Position numbers and translations under genes: made by a program
DNA from: Faecalicatena sp. Marseille-Q4148
GTDB taxonomy: Bacteria > Bacillota > Clostridia > Lachnospirales > Lachnospiraceae
NCBI GenBank assembly: GCA_018228665.1
Contig: CP073692.1
Span: 1,376,046-1,440,045 of the forward strand
Length of the DNA stretch: 64,000 bases
Direction of reading: 5' to 3'
Part shown: piece after piece, positions 16,968 through 26,050 of the stretch
How the letters are laid out: the number at the start of each line of letters is the position of its first letter
How positions within the stretch are numbered: position 1 is the stretch's first letter
The notes under the pieces: model-generated
The model's database searches: none
What the model was told of the DNA's origin: nothing
The model's input: the letters and a program-made list of their open reading frames with translations, nothing else

Positions 16968-16991
16968 ATTATTCCTTTATAATCACAGTAA

Positions 16992-18719
16992 TTATCGATA
17001 ATTTTGGACAACAATCTGCATTTTTTTCTGTCCTCTGTACTCATTGATCCCCGGATAATAGGTAAATGCCATCCTGGCTCCTTCTACTGTCCCATACACA
17101 GATTCCACATAGGTATAAAATGCTTCAACATCTCCAAAATACATTGCTTCCAGGCATGTCCCTGCACTATCTCTCACATACATTTTCAAAACATTTTTAT
17201 TTTTGCCCAGTATCCTTGCTTCCAGAATTTCCAGGTTTTTCTCCACAAACAGAGGTTTTCGGTTTCCTTTTCCGAAAGGCGCCAATAATTCTATCTCATT
17301 TACAAAAGATTCTGTTACTGCTCCCAAAGGCATCTGCATATCAATACTTACTTTTTCAATCAGATCTTCCTCTGTCAGTCGGCAGAGATGATTTAACCTG
17401 CTGCGGAATTTCTCCAGATTCTCTTCCGGCATAGAAACTCCTGCCGCCAGTTTATGTCCGCCGAACTTTGTAAATAATTCACTGCAGCGGTTCATTTCCT
17501 CATACATATGATACGTTTCGATGGAACGTCCGGAGCCTTTGATTCCCTCCTCAGCCTTCGTTAAAACAAACACCGGTTTATGGTACCGCTCCCGGATTCT
17601 TCCGGCTACAATCCCCGCCAGACTTTCATGGCAGTCCGGAAGATACAATACAAGCACCCGGTCTTCCGGATACAATTCTTCTGCCTGAGCCGCCGCCAGT
17701 TCTACTGCTTTTTCTGTCATATCTTTCCGGTTATCATTTAAAGCCTTCAACTCTCCTGCCAGAATATCTGCATCCCGCTTGTCGGAAGCTTCCAGAAGCC
17801 GCAATGCTCTTTTCGCAGTATCCAGACGTCCTCCCGCATTAATACATGGCCCAATGACAAACCCAATATGATACGTTCCGACTGTTTCCGGATCTACACC
17901 CGTTACTTCCATCAAAGCTTTTAATCCATGATTTTTTGTCCGTCGGAGCATTTCCAATCCCTGCTTCACAAAAATACGATTTTCGCCAACAAGATCCATC
18001 ACATCTCCTACCGTAGCAATTGCCACATTTTCCATGAGATCATCAATTTCATCTGCATCGCCTGCCATCACATTGTATACTGCCTCCATAAGCTTATAGG
18101 CCACCGCTGCACCGCAAAGCCCTTTAAACGGATAAGGACACCCTTCCTGCTTTGGATCTACCACCGCATCTGCCGGCGGCAGATGATATTTACGCCCTTC
18201 CTCCGTCTCCTCAAATGGAATTTCATGGTGGTCTGTCACAATAACTGTCAGTCCCATCTCCTTTGCATAGGCAATTTCCGATGCCGCTGCAATTCCATTA
18301 TCACACGTCACAATGGTATCGATTTCTGCTTCCAATGCCCGATCGATCAGATCCCGGTTCAATCCATATCCATCTTTCATCCGATCGGGAATATCCGTAT
18401 CTACATTTCCGCCAAGCCTTCTGATTGCTTCTGATAAAATATAGGTTGCATTTACTCCATCAATATCATAATCGCCAATAATTCGTATCGCATCACCTCC
18501 GCGTATCTTCTCGCAAAGAATTTCAACCGCAACATCCATATCTTTCATCAACATTCCGTCGAGAAGATCTGCGATCGTTCCATACAGATAATTATGAATT
18601 TCCTCTTCGGATATCACATCGCGATTTCGTATCAGACAGGCAAGTCGCGGACTGATTCCGAATTTTTTTCCGATTTTCTGAAAATCTGCTCCTTTTCTTA
18701 AAATAAACCATTTCTCCAT
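16992..18719 (-). CDS. recJ: Single-stranded-DNA-specific exonuclease RecJ
   Basis: 575 residues from the ATG at 18719. A TTG at 18740 would add seven residues but lies in the U-tract of the secDF terminator, so I reject it. DHH-family motifs: GDYDIDGVNATYIL (about 83-96), CDNGIAA, VTDHHEIP (about 155-162); then a DHHA1 domain (GRIRERYHKPVFVL, GSGRSIETYHMYEEMN, GGHKLAAGVSM) and a C-terminal OB-like domain. It digests ssDNA 5'-3' in recombination repair. It is slightly shorter than many Firmicute RecJ proteins, which carry further C-terminal parts. Confidence 0.9.
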   Translation of the reverse strand: MEKWFILRKGADFQKIGKKFGISPRLACLIRNRDVISEEEIHNYLYGTIADLLDGMLMKDMDVAVEILCEKIRGGDAIRIIGDYDIDGVNATYILSEAIRRLGGNVDTDIPDRMKDGYGLNRDLIDRALEAEIDTIVTCDNGIAAASEIAYAKEMGLTVIVTDHHEIPFEETEEGRKYHLPPADAVVDPKQEGCPYPFKGLCGAAVAYKLMEAVYNVMAGDADEIDDLMENVAIATVGDVMDLVGENRIFVKQGLEMLRRTKNHGLKALMEVTGVDPETVGTYHIGFVIGPCINAGGRLDTAKRALRLLEASDKRDADILAGELKALNDNRKDMTEKAVELAAAQAEELYPEDRVLVLYLPDCHESLAGIVAGRIRERYHKPVFVLTKAEEGIKGSGRSIETYHMYEEMNRCSELFTKFGGHKLAAGVSMPEENLEKFRSRLNHLCRLTEEDLIEKVSIDMQMPLGAVTESFVNEIELLAPFGKGNRKPLFVEKNLEILEARILGKNKNVLKMYVRDSAGTCLEAMYFGDVEAFYTYVESVYGTVEGARMAFTYYPGINEYRGQKKMQIVVQNYR

Positions 18720-18738
18720 ACAAATGCCCCATTTATCC

Positions 18739-18768
18739 AAAAAGGGCGTTCCGCCTTCCGGAACACCC
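18739..18768 (-). terminator. Intrinsic terminator after secDF, touching the recJ start
   Basis: On the minus strand GGGTGTTCCG (18759-18768) pairs with CGGAACGCCC (18744-18753), one G-U, 5-nt loop, then five T (18739-18743). The recJ ATG is only 20 nt further on, so recJ needs readthrough or a promoter inside the hairpin region. Confidence 0.85.
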
Positions 18769-18777
18769 TCCTGTATT

Positions 18778-21039
18778 TTATTCTGCTATTTTATTTTTAC
18801 CAATTTTTGTCTTCATAAGATACCACAGTGAACCTGTAATACATACAGAAGAATATGCACCCCAGACAATTCCTACCATAAGCGGAAGCGCAAATTCTTT
18901 AATAGAGCTTACACCCATAACATAAAGTACTGCTACCATAATAAAAGTTGTCAGGGAAGTATAAATACTTCTCGTCAGCGTTCTTGTAATACTGCGGTTG
19001 ACCACTTCCTGAATCTTCTCTTTTGTCTTTACTCCATGGATTGTCTTTAACTCCTCACGGATACGGTCAAAAATAACAATCGTTGCATTGATTGAATATC
19101 CGACAATCGTCAGCATACATGCAATAAAGGTCGTTCCGACAGAAATTCTTGCCACACCGTAGAATGCAATGACAACAAGCACGTCATGAAGCAGCGCTGT
19201 AACTGCACTTGTAGCGAAACGGATATCACTGAATCGGAACCAGATATAAAGAAGCATACAGATCGCTGCGATCACAACTGCAACAACCGCATCGGCACGC
19301 ATCTCCTTACTAACCGTTGAACTGATATTTTCCGTTGTAATTTGATCTTCTTTGGCGCCAAACTGCTCTACGAGCGCTTTGGAAAGTTCTTCTCTTGTCT
19401 CCAGATCCAGCGTCTGCGTTTTAAAGATCACTTGCGTTGTTCCCTTTACAATCTGCTGCTGTACATTCTTATCGCCTGTAATCTTTTCAATGACCGGAAT
19501 AATTTCCGCATCGACTTCTTTCAATGTGTATTCCTTATCAAATGTCACATTTGTAGAAGTTCCTCCCTTGAAATCAAGGCTGTAATTAAACGCACCTTTT
19601 CCCTGACTTGCATTGAATCCCATGATTCCGAACCCAATCACCATAATGGCAATAGAAAATGCAAAGAAATACTTCTTCTTGGCAAGGAAGTCAATACTTC
19701 CTTTTCCACTCTTCGGATTGTAGAATTTCACATCGCGGAATCCAACAGCATACAGAGCGTTCACAATAAATTTCGTCACAAAGATTGCTGTGAACATCGA
19801 AAGCACGATACCAAGTGCCAATGTCTGTGCAAATCCCTTTACACTTCCGGTTCCCTTCAGTCCTAACACAAGAGCTGCGATCAGCGTTGTCACATTACCG
19901 TCGATAATCGCAGAGAGCGCTTTCTCAAATCCGGTCTTTAACGCTGTACGGACAGTTCTTCCTGCTGCCAGTTCTTCCCGCACCCGGGCAAAGATAATGA
20001 CATTGGCATCTACCGCCATACCGATAGACAGGATAATACCTGCAATTCCCGGAAGTGTCAGCGTAATATCAAATGCGTTTAACACAACCAGCGTCAATCC
20101 TGTATAGATCAGAAGTGCAAGTCCGGAAGCAAGTCCCGGAATCAGGTATACAATACACATAAAAATAATGACAATCGCAAGTCCGATCGCACCGGCTTTT
20201 AAACTTGTCGATACCGCTTCTTCTCCGAGCTGTGCGCCGACAACATTGGAACGGAGTTCATGAAGTTCTAACTGAAGTCCTCCGATACGGATTGTGGAAG
20301 CAAGATTTTCTGCCTCTTCAAAGCTTGCCATACCGGTGATTTCTGCTGTTCCTCCGGAAATTTCACCATTTACGCTCGGCACACTGACAAATGCATCATC
20401 ATAATAAATACCAATCGTATCTCTTCCGGCTTCGAAAGCTGTTTTTGTTGCTTTCGCAAATTTTGTTGTACCTTCTTTTGTCAAAGTCAGTTCTACCACA
20501 TACTGTGTCGCACCTGACTGCTGATCTTCATACTGTCCGGCCTTTGCAGAACTTACATCTGTACCATTCAGTACAATTCCGCCATTCTCCTGGAGTTCAC
20601 TGAGCTCTTTCGTCAGCTTATACTCTCCCGTTGCAGTATCTAATGTATAGTTCTCATTGCCCTCTGCATCTTTGTGGGCAATAAAATAGAGTGAGCCTGG
20701 TTTTCCAAGTTCTGTTAATACTTTATTGGCATCAGACACACCCGGAATTTCAATATTGATCCGGTCATCGCCTTCCTGATAAACAGTTGCCTCTGTACTA
20801 TATTGATCTACACGCTTCTGAAGCTTATAGATGGTATCGTCCATTGCTTCCTGTGTAATCTTATCTCCTTGTGCCTGGTAGGTGATACTGACACCGCCGG
20901 CAAGATCAAGTCCAAGCTTAATGTGCTCTGCCGCACCTGTTTTCTTCGGTCCGAATCCGACAATCGTTGTAAATGCAAGAAGCGCAATTACTGCTGCCGT
21001 TGCAATCAGGACGCCTATGCCTTTATTCTTCTTCATCAC
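18778..21039 (-). CDS. secDF: Protein translocase subunit SecDF (fused)
   Basis: 753 residues, a natural SecD-SecF fusion. It uses the proton motive force to complete export through SecYEG. N-terminal helix (about 9-30), SecD periplasmic domain (GLDLAGGVSITYQA, about 43-56; large loop to about 265), the SecD six-helix bundle with GIAGIILSIGMAVDANVIIFARVREE, then the SecF half from about 450 (SLDFKGGTSTNVTF; VGYSINATIVIFDRIREE). Both DxxGG-type and VDANVIIF/INATIVIF motifs are kept. It lies directly after scfB (gap 0 bp); this link of secDF with the SCIFF genes recurs in Clostridia. Confidence 0.95.
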   Translation of the reverse strand: MMKKNKGIGVLIATAAVIALLAFTTIVGFGPKKTGAAEHIKLGLDLAGGVSITYQAQGDKITQEAMDDTIYKLQKRVDQYSTEATVYQEGDDRINIEIPGVSDANKVLTELGKPGSLYFIAHKDAEGNENYTLDTATGEYKLTKELSELQENGGIVLNGTDVSSAKAGQYEDQQSGATQYVVELTLTKEGTTKFAKATKTAFEAGRDTIGIYYDDAFVSVPSVNGEISGGTAEITGMASFEEAENLASTIRIGGLQLELHELRSNVVGAQLGEEAVSTSLKAGAIGLAIVIIFMCIVYLIPGLASGLALLIYTGLTLVVLNAFDITLTLPGIAGIILSIGMAVDANVIIFARVREELAAGRTVRTALKTGFEKALSAIIDGNVTTLIAALVLGLKGTGSVKGFAQTLALGIVLSMFTAIFVTKFIVNALYAVGFRDVKFYNPKSGKGSIDFLAKKKYFFAFSIAIMVIGFGIMGFNASQGKGAFNYSLDFKGGTSTNVTFDKEYTLKEVDAEIIPVIEKITGDKNVQQQIVKGTTQVIFKTQTLDLETREELSKALVEQFGAKEDQITTENISSTVSKEMRADAVVAVVIAAICMLLYIWFRFSDIRFATSAVTALLHDVLVVIAFYGVARISVGTTFIACMLTIVGYSINATIVIFDRIREELKTIHGVKTKEKIQEVVNRSITRTLTRSIYTSLTTFIMVAVLYVMGVSSIKEFALPLMVGIVWGAYSSVCITGSLWYLMKTKIGKNKIAE

Positions 21040-22440
21040 TTACATCCTTTCCTCTGCCAGAGCTGCCTTAATCATAATTGCACATTCTACTCTCTTGCGC
21101 TCCATCTCACAGCCGACTTCATATACGTCATTGATAGAACCGCAAAGCTTATGCCCGTTTGCTGCACATCCGCCGCTGCAGTAGAACTTTGCAAAACAGT
21201 TTTTGCATTTTTCTTTTGTGTACACATTGCAGTCGCGGAAACGGTCTGCAATCTCCGGTTTCGTAATTCCCTCGTCCACATTTCCCATCAGGAAATCATC
21301 TTCACCGACAAACTGGTGACAAGGATATAAGTCTCCCCACGGTGTTACCGCAAGATATTCTGTTCCGGATCCACATCCGGACATTCTCTTATAAATACAC
21401 GGTCCGCCTGTCAGATCGATCATAAAGTGGAAGAAGTTAAAACCTTTTCCTTCCTTCTCTCGCTCGATCATATACTTCGCAAGCTTATCGTACTCTTCAA
21501 AAATCTTAGGAAGATCTTCTTTCTGGATCGCATACGGCTCAGACTCGTCTCCGACTACCGGCTCGATAGACATCTGCTGAAATCCAAGCTCTGCAAAATG
21601 TTTCACATCCTCTGAAAAATCCAGATTGTTTCTTGTAAACGTACCTCGTACATAATAGCGTTCCTGATCTCTGCTGTCTGCAAGCTTCTGGAACTTCGGC
21701 ACGATCAGATCGTAGCTTCCTTTGCCATTTCGGAACGGACGCATAAAGTCATTGACTTCTTTTCTTCCATCAAGACTCAGGACGACATTGTCCATCTCTT
21801 TATTAATAAACTCCTGAATCTCGTCATTGAGCAGCACACCGTTCGTTGTAACAGTAAAACGGAAATGTTTGTCATGGAGCTTCTCCTGCTCTCTTCCGTA
21901 TGCCACAAGGTCTTTCACAACCTGCCAGTTCATAAGCGGTTCCCCGCCAAAGAAATCGACTTCCAGATTTCTTCTGCTTCCTGAATTCGCAATCAGGAAA
22001 TCAAGCGCTTTCTTTCCGACCTCGTAAGACATGAGCGCCCGTCTTCCGTGGTATTCGCCTTCTTCTGCGAAGCAATATTTGCACGCAAGATTACAGTCAT
22101 GTGCAATGTGAAGACAAAGTGCTTTCACAACTGTTTTCCGCTTCTTCACATCCTCGATGATCGGCTCATAAATGTCTTTTGTAAACAGCTTTCCTTCTCT
22201 TACAAGCTCTGTAATATCTTCCAGAGCTTCTGCAAGCTCTTCTGCAGGATATTTCTCCTCCAGCTTCTCTCTTACTTCACGGACAGTACTTTCTTCCTGA
22301 AGCATCGCCTCTGTCTTATCTGCTTTCATGCTGTCAAGTACAGCAATCACATCATACACAAGCTCATCTACAACATGTACGGCGCCGCTGTTGACATCAA
22401 GTACGATCCGGTATCCATTGTTCTGGTACTGATGAATCAC
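21040..22440 (-). CDS. scfB: SCIFF peptide maturase, radical SAM/SPASM
   Basis: 466 residues. N-terminal RiPP-recognition-like region (about 1-95), radical SAM motif HDCNLACKYCFAEEGEY (CxxxCxxC, about 110-121), GGEPLMNW, and a C-terminal SPASM/Cys-rich part (GCGSGTEYLAVTPWGDLYPCHQFVG, then KCKNCFAKFYCSGGCAANG). It installs thioether bonds from Cys of the SCIFF peptide (scfA at 22526) to other residues, as shown for ranthipeptide maturases of this group. It lies 85 bp behind scfA, separated by a hairpin that may lower its expression relative to the peptide. Confidence 0.95.
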   Translation of the reverse strand: MIHQYQNNGYRIVLDVNSGAVHVVDELVYDVIAVLDSMKADKTEAMLQEESTVREVREKLEEKYPAEELAEALEDITELVREGKLFTKDIYEPIIEDVKKRKTVVKALCLHIAHDCNLACKYCFAEEGEYHGRRALMSYEVGKKALDFLIANSGSRRNLEVDFFGGEPLMNWQVVKDLVAYGREQEKLHDKHFRFTVTTNGVLLNDEIQEFINKEMDNVVLSLDGRKEVNDFMRPFRNGKGSYDLIVPKFQKLADSRDQERYYVRGTFTRNNLDFSEDVKHFAELGFQQMSIEPVVGDESEPYAIQKEDLPKIFEEYDKLAKYMIEREKEGKGFNFFHFMIDLTGGPCIYKRMSGCGSGTEYLAVTPWGDLYPCHQFVGEDDFLMGNVDEGITKPEIADRFRDCNVYTKEKCKNCFAKFYCSGGCAANGHKLCGSINDVYEVGCEMERKRVECAIMIKAALAEERM

Positions 22441-22482
22441 AACAGTTACCCCTTTCTATATAAATTCTATAACAATAACAAG

Positions 22483-22500
22483 CAGCGACCTAAGCCGCTG
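22483..22500 (-). terminator. Partial-terminator hairpin between scfA and scfB
   Basis: On the minus strand CAGCGGC (22494-22500) pairs with GTCGCTG (22483-22489), one G-U, loop TTAG, followed by CTTGTTATTG. The weak T content suggests partial termination, giving more peptide than enzyme. Confidence 0.6.
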
Positions 22501-22525
22501 CTCTCACACATCTCAAATATGTAAT

Positions 22526-22669
22526 TTATTTGCTGTGTTCGCAAGTCTGGTTTCCTACTGTGCAGGATGTCTTACAAGCAGACTGGCAAGATGTCTGGCA
22601 TTCTCCGCATCCGCCTTTTTTCAATGTCTGATTAAGTGTCTGTGTATTCAATGTTTTAATATGTTTCAT
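22526..22669 (-). CDS. scfA: SCIFF ranthipeptide precursor
   Basis: 47 residues, begins MKHIKTLNTQTLNQTLKKGG and carries exactly six Cys (21, 24, 28, 32, 36, 43), the six-cysteines-in-forty-five pattern of SCIFF peptides (TIGR03973-type). GAGGAGG lies 7-8 nt before the ATG. Its maturase ScfB follows and TIGR04086 precedes, the standard neighbourhood. The mature product carries Cys-derived thioether bridges; in clostridia, ranthipeptides have been tied to quorum-like control of the population. Whether this one is exported is not visible here. Confidence 0.95.
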   Translation of the reverse strand: MKHIKTLNTQTLNQTLKKGGCGECQTSCQSACKTSCTVGNQTCEHSK

Positions 22670-22744
22670 TTCTTGTTCCTCCTCACGCATAATATTAATC
22701 GCATATAGTATAGCATATCTGTATCTGTTTTAAAAGCATTTTTT

Positions 22745-23119
22745 TCACGAAACCATTCCTCCAGCCATTCCCCCTCCGACACAAAGCAGACAGGTCATAA
22801 AAATATTCACTGCGCTTCCCTGAAATGTTCTGTAAATGCCAAAGGAAATCAATGCCAGCAGAAGAAAATAACAGATTCCCACAAAAATTCCCCAGAGATA
22901 ACGTCTCTGTCCTGCAATTTTCCCCATGATAAGTCCGCCTGAAAATGTAGAAATGAAATAAATTACCTTAATCCCAAAGGATACTTTACTCTCATCCAGA
23001 TTTTGCCAGAACAGCATTGCTGCCAGCAATACAAGAAGCACCCCCGTCACCACATACGATGCCAGAAGTGCTTTCATCATTTGTACCATCCTCATATCTG
23101 TTCTTAACTTTTTGTCCAT
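22745..23119 (-). CDS. TIGR04086 family membrane protein
   Basis: 124 residues with four predicted helices (about 15-37, 47-66, 72-94, 103-122), the last two Gly-rich (CLLCVGGGMAGGMVS). The family is known chiefly from its fixed place next to SCIFF genes in Clostridia; no function is established. It precedes scfA on the same strand by 75 bp, so it may serve the peptide (export, sensing) or only share its operon. GGGG about 10 nt before the ATG at 23119 is the likely ribosome site; later Met codons at residues 10 and 14 are possible starts. Confidence 0.8.
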   Translation of the reverse strand: MDKKLRTDMRMVQMMKALLASYVVTGVLLVLLAAMLFWQNLDESKVSFGIKVIYFISTFSGGLIMGKIAGQRRYLWGIFVGICYFLLLALISFGIYRTFQGSAVNIFMTCLLCVGGGMAGGMVS

Positions 23120-23214
23120 ATCTTTCTACCCCTTTCCCGATACAACGCCCAACCAATCGCTTTGCTGTTATCAAAGGGTATGCTCTTCTTATTTCAAATA
23201 TAACTGATTCTTAC

Positions 23215-23763
23215 CTATTGTTCCATCTGTCTTGCAAGAAAAATTGCTGCGCAGCGGGCAAGTTTCTCCTGCGGCTCTCCAAAAACAGCGCTTCCTTCCC
23301 GCCCAAGTAAAATCACAGCTCCAATCGTATCTCCTTCACAGATGACCGGACAGATGAGTTCCTGTTCATATGCTTCCCGTTCCTGCTCTGTAATCGGTAC
23401 ATAAGACACTTCTCCGGCACCGCTTTTTAATAATTCTCTCTTCTCAATAGCTTGTGACAGTTCCTTTGTAATATATTTCTCCGCCAGTTCTTTCCTTCTG
23501 CTGCCGCTTGCTGCAATGACCTGATCCTTATCGCAGATACATACGAGACTACCTGTTGTCTGGGCAAGACATTCCGCATACACTCCTGCGAACGTTCCCA
23601 TCTCACCAATGGGCGAATATTTTTTTAAAATAATCTCCCCTTCCCGGTCTGTAAAAATTTCCAGCGGATCTCCCTCCCGGATGCGAAGCGTCCTTCGAAT
23701 TTCCTTCGGGATCACAACACGCCCCAGATCATCAATTCTGCGCACAATTCCTGTTGCTTTCAT
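23215..23763 (-). CDS. spoVT: Stage V sporulation protein T, transcriptional regulator
   Basis: 182 residues, the SpoVT length. N-terminal AbrB/MazE-type swapped-hairpin DNA-binding domain (about 1-50: GIVRRIDDLGRVVIPKEIRRTLRI), then a GAF-like domain (about 55-182) with SGAGEVSYVPITEQEREAY. In Bacillus it tunes sigma-G genes in the forespore. It is one of several clues that this organism sporulates. A good AGGA motif precedes the ATG. No ligand for the GAF part can be inferred. Confidence 0.93.
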   Translation of the reverse strand: MKATGIVRRIDDLGRVVIPKEIRRTLRIREGDPLEIFTDREGEIILKKYSPIGEMGTFAGVYAECLAQTTGSLVCICDKDQVIAASGSRRKELAEKYITKELSQAIEKRELLKSGAGEVSYVPITEQEREAYEQELICPVICEGDTIGAVILLGREGSAVFGEPQEKLARCAAIFLARQMEQ

Positions 23764-23875
23764 ATAAAAAATCCTCCATTGACTATTCTTTCCATTTCTG
23801 GGAATAGTATCTGCAAATGAAAGATTTCTTATGCAAAATTTTCTTTACCATTTTCGTATCTGCTTCATCCTGTTT

Positions 23876-25012
23876 TTAAAAATGATAGATCCGTTTCAGT
23901 CTGCTGCCAAGACGGCTGAACAATTCATTTGCAATTGTATCTGCCCGATCTGCCAGTTCTGACATTTGAATTTCTTCTTTACCGTCTCGTCCGACCAGCG
24001 TCACAACATCTCCTTCTTTTACATCTTCTATTTCTGTCACATCAATCAGCGCCTGATCCATACAGATTCTTCCCACAAGCGGAACACGTTTTCCATGCAC
24101 CAGCACTTCTCCTTTTCCACATGACAGCGCTCTTGGCAAACCGTCTGCATATCCGACAGAGATACAGGCAAGTTTTGTTTTTCTCTCAGCCTGAAATGCC
24201 CGTCCATATCCTGCCTGTTCTCCTTCCTCAAGTTTTCGCACGGAAGTTACCCTTGCTTTTATCTCCATAACCGGCGCAACCGGAATCTCCACACGCACTT
24301 CATCCCTGCCTGATGAAAGACTCCCATAGAGGAGAATCCCAATTCTTGCACAGTCACATACAAGTTCCGGGTAATTCACAAGTCCATAGCTGCTCTGCAT
24401 ATGCAGAGACGGAAGCGGGATTTGTTCTGATCGTAAATATTTCACTACTTCCTCAAATCTTCTGATCTGTTCCTTCGTAAATAACATATCTTGTGCTTCT
24501 TGGCTGTCTGCTGCACAAAAATGCGTATACATGCCGCAGATATGAAATGCCGGATCTAAAAAGAGTCTTTTTATATCTTGAAGCTGATCCCATCTCACTC
24601 CCTGCCGATGCATCCCCGTGTCAATCTTTACTTCTGCCTGCAGTCCCTGTTCCCGCCTTTTTAGTGCATCCGCATACGGCAGACTGATAATCGTCTGACA
24701 GAGTTCGTATTTCTTTAATTCTTCCGCTCTCTCCGGATCTGTATAGCCGAGGATTAGAATTTTTCCGCAAATTCCTTCCCGCCGAAGTGCAATTCCTTCA
24801 TCAATCGTTGCCACCGCAAAAGAGCAGACTCCAACAGCATTTAATGCCTTTGCCGTCTCTACGGCTCCATGACCGTACCCATTGGCTTTCACAACTGCCA
24901 TCAGCTCGCAGCCTTCTTTCAGAAATTTTTGAATGATTTCTGCATTTTTCTGTAACTGTTTCAGATTCACTTCTATCCATGCCCGGTCTTTTTTCATTGT
25001 TTCCTTTCTCAT
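23876..25012 (-). CDS. vanT: PLP racemase, C-terminal half of a split VanT (serine/alanine racemase)
   Basis: 378 residues, alanine-racemase fold: PLP Lys K42 in VVKANGYGHG, catalytic Tyr Y269 in AGYGRAF, then GRICMDQALIDVT (about 314-326). By eye, the residue at the position of Alr Tyr354 (VanT Asn696) is S370 in SRLGSRL: small and polar, as expected for a serine racemase. It is the last gene of the vanG-type cluster and directly follows the acyltransferase half. The linker is TAA plus five sense codons and then ATG, all in one frame, with AAGGA before the ATG. A fused VanT would be about 720 residues. It could also supply D-Ala as an ordinary Alr; the context favours D-Ser. Confidence 0.85.
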   Translation of the reverse strand: MRKETMKKDRAWIEVNLKQLQKNAEIIQKFLKEGCELMAVVKANGYGHGAVETAKALNAVGVCSFAVATIDEGIALRREGICGKILILGYTDPERAEELKKYELCQTIISLPYADALKRREQGLQAEVKIDTGMHRQGVRWDQLQDIKRLFLDPAFHICGMYTHFCAADSQEAQDMLFTKEQIRRFEEVVKYLRSEQIPLPSLHMQSSYGLVNYPELVCDCARIGILLYGSLSSGRDEVRVEIPVAPVMEIKARVTSVRKLEEGEQAGYGRAFQAERKTKLACISVGYADGLPRALSCGKGEVLVHGKRVPLVGRICMDQALIDVTEIEDVKEGDVVTLVGRDGKEEIQMSELADRADTIANELFSRLGSRLKRIYHF

Positions 25013-25027
25013 AGCTGTCCTTCTTTC

Positions 25028-26050
25028 TTATAATCTAAGTTTTCTCTTTCCAATCCATTTCTTGCTGTAACTCCACCCTGCTGCCACTATCATACTGACC
25101 ACTGTGACACTCACAAACTGGATCAAACTGTTTTCCACCAAAAGCTTCTCCTGATGTATCAGCTTTGCCGCTCCGCGCATTCCGATAATCACAAGTGGAT
25201 GTATCACATAAACTGCAAGCGCAATATCGGCACATTTCGGACGTCTTCTTCCTCTTACATGCAGAAGAAGTGAAAATAGAAAATACATCACCGGCACAAG
25301 CATGATATACATACTGTCATGTCTTGGAAGATCGGCGCTGTGAAGCCAGAAGGCTTCGATAAAAAGCAGCACAGACGAGATGCAAAGACCTATCGTTCCT
25401 TCCCGCACCGTACATTTCCTCCCCCGTTTTATACAAGCTCCAAGGAGCAGATAAACCGGTGCAAAAAACAGACCATTTCTCGTATAATCGCATACATGAA
25501 AGATCATTTCGTATATCGAACGCACAATGGGAAGATTATGTGATATGCCATAATAGCTATCGCCTAACAACCCTGCCAGATAGAGCGCAAGCACACACTT
25601 CCACGTTGCTTTCATTCCAAATGTATATAAAAGCCATCCGGTAACCGCTACTCCCAACATGACGGCCGGCAGATACCAGAGATGATAAAATGTTCCATTG
25701 ATCAAAAGATCCCGGACAATTTCTCCGACAGAATTCTTTTGAAAATATCCTGTATAAATATTGACCGGAAGATATAACAGGATTGCCCAGACATAAATCA
25801 TACCCGTCTTTTTACAAAACTGTTTCAAATGTTCATATCGTCTTCTTTCGTCTTCCTTTCCTCCGAGCAAAAAGAATCCTGTTGTCATAAAGAAAAACGG
25901 AACTGCCGTGCGCGCCGCTATCTTTGTCAGCGCCATATCTGCCAGTTCGTTATAAGATGCCAGCGGCGAAATATGGATTGCTGCTACCAGAACCGCAGCC
26001 ACCACCCGAAACACATCAATGCCTGCATATTCTTTTGTTTTACTCTCCAT
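25028..26050 (-). CDS. vanT: Membrane acyltransferase-3 protein, N-terminal half of a split VanT
   Basis: 340 residues from the ATG at 26050 (a GTG at 26062 is the alternative). About ten membrane helices; the motif GIDVFRVVAAVLVAAIHISP near the start and the FYHLWYLPAVMLG helix match the membrane domain of VanT. In known VanTG the domain helps take up L-Ser and is fused to the racemase; here the frame ends in TAA at 25028, after RKLRL, and the racemase starts 15 nt later in the same frame. It overlaps vanXY by 11 bp. No frameshift is needed to rejoin the halves. Confidence 0.85.
   Translation of the reverse strand: MESKTKEYAGIDVFRVVAAVLVAAIHISPLASYNELADMALTKIAARTAVPFFFMTTGFFLLGGKEDERRRYEHLKQFCKKTGMIYVWAILLYLPVNIYTGYFQKNSVGEIVRDLLINGTFYHLWYLPAVMLGVAVTGWLLYTFGMKATWKCVLALYLAGLLGDSYYGISHNLPIVRSIYEMIFHVCDYTRNGLFFAPVYLLLGACIKRGRKCTVREGTIGLCISSVLLFIEAFWLHSADLPRHDSMYIMLVPVMYFLFSLLLHVRGRRRPKCADIALAVYVIHPLVIIGMRGAAKLIHQEKLLVENSLIQFVSVTVVSMIVAAGWSYSKKWIGKRKLRL

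Noticed and set aside
23876..25012. Plain housekeeping alanine racemase
   Set aside because: Not excluded, but its place as last gene of a vanG-type cluster, the in-frame link to the VanT membrane half and the small residue at the Tyr354 position favour the VanT reading.
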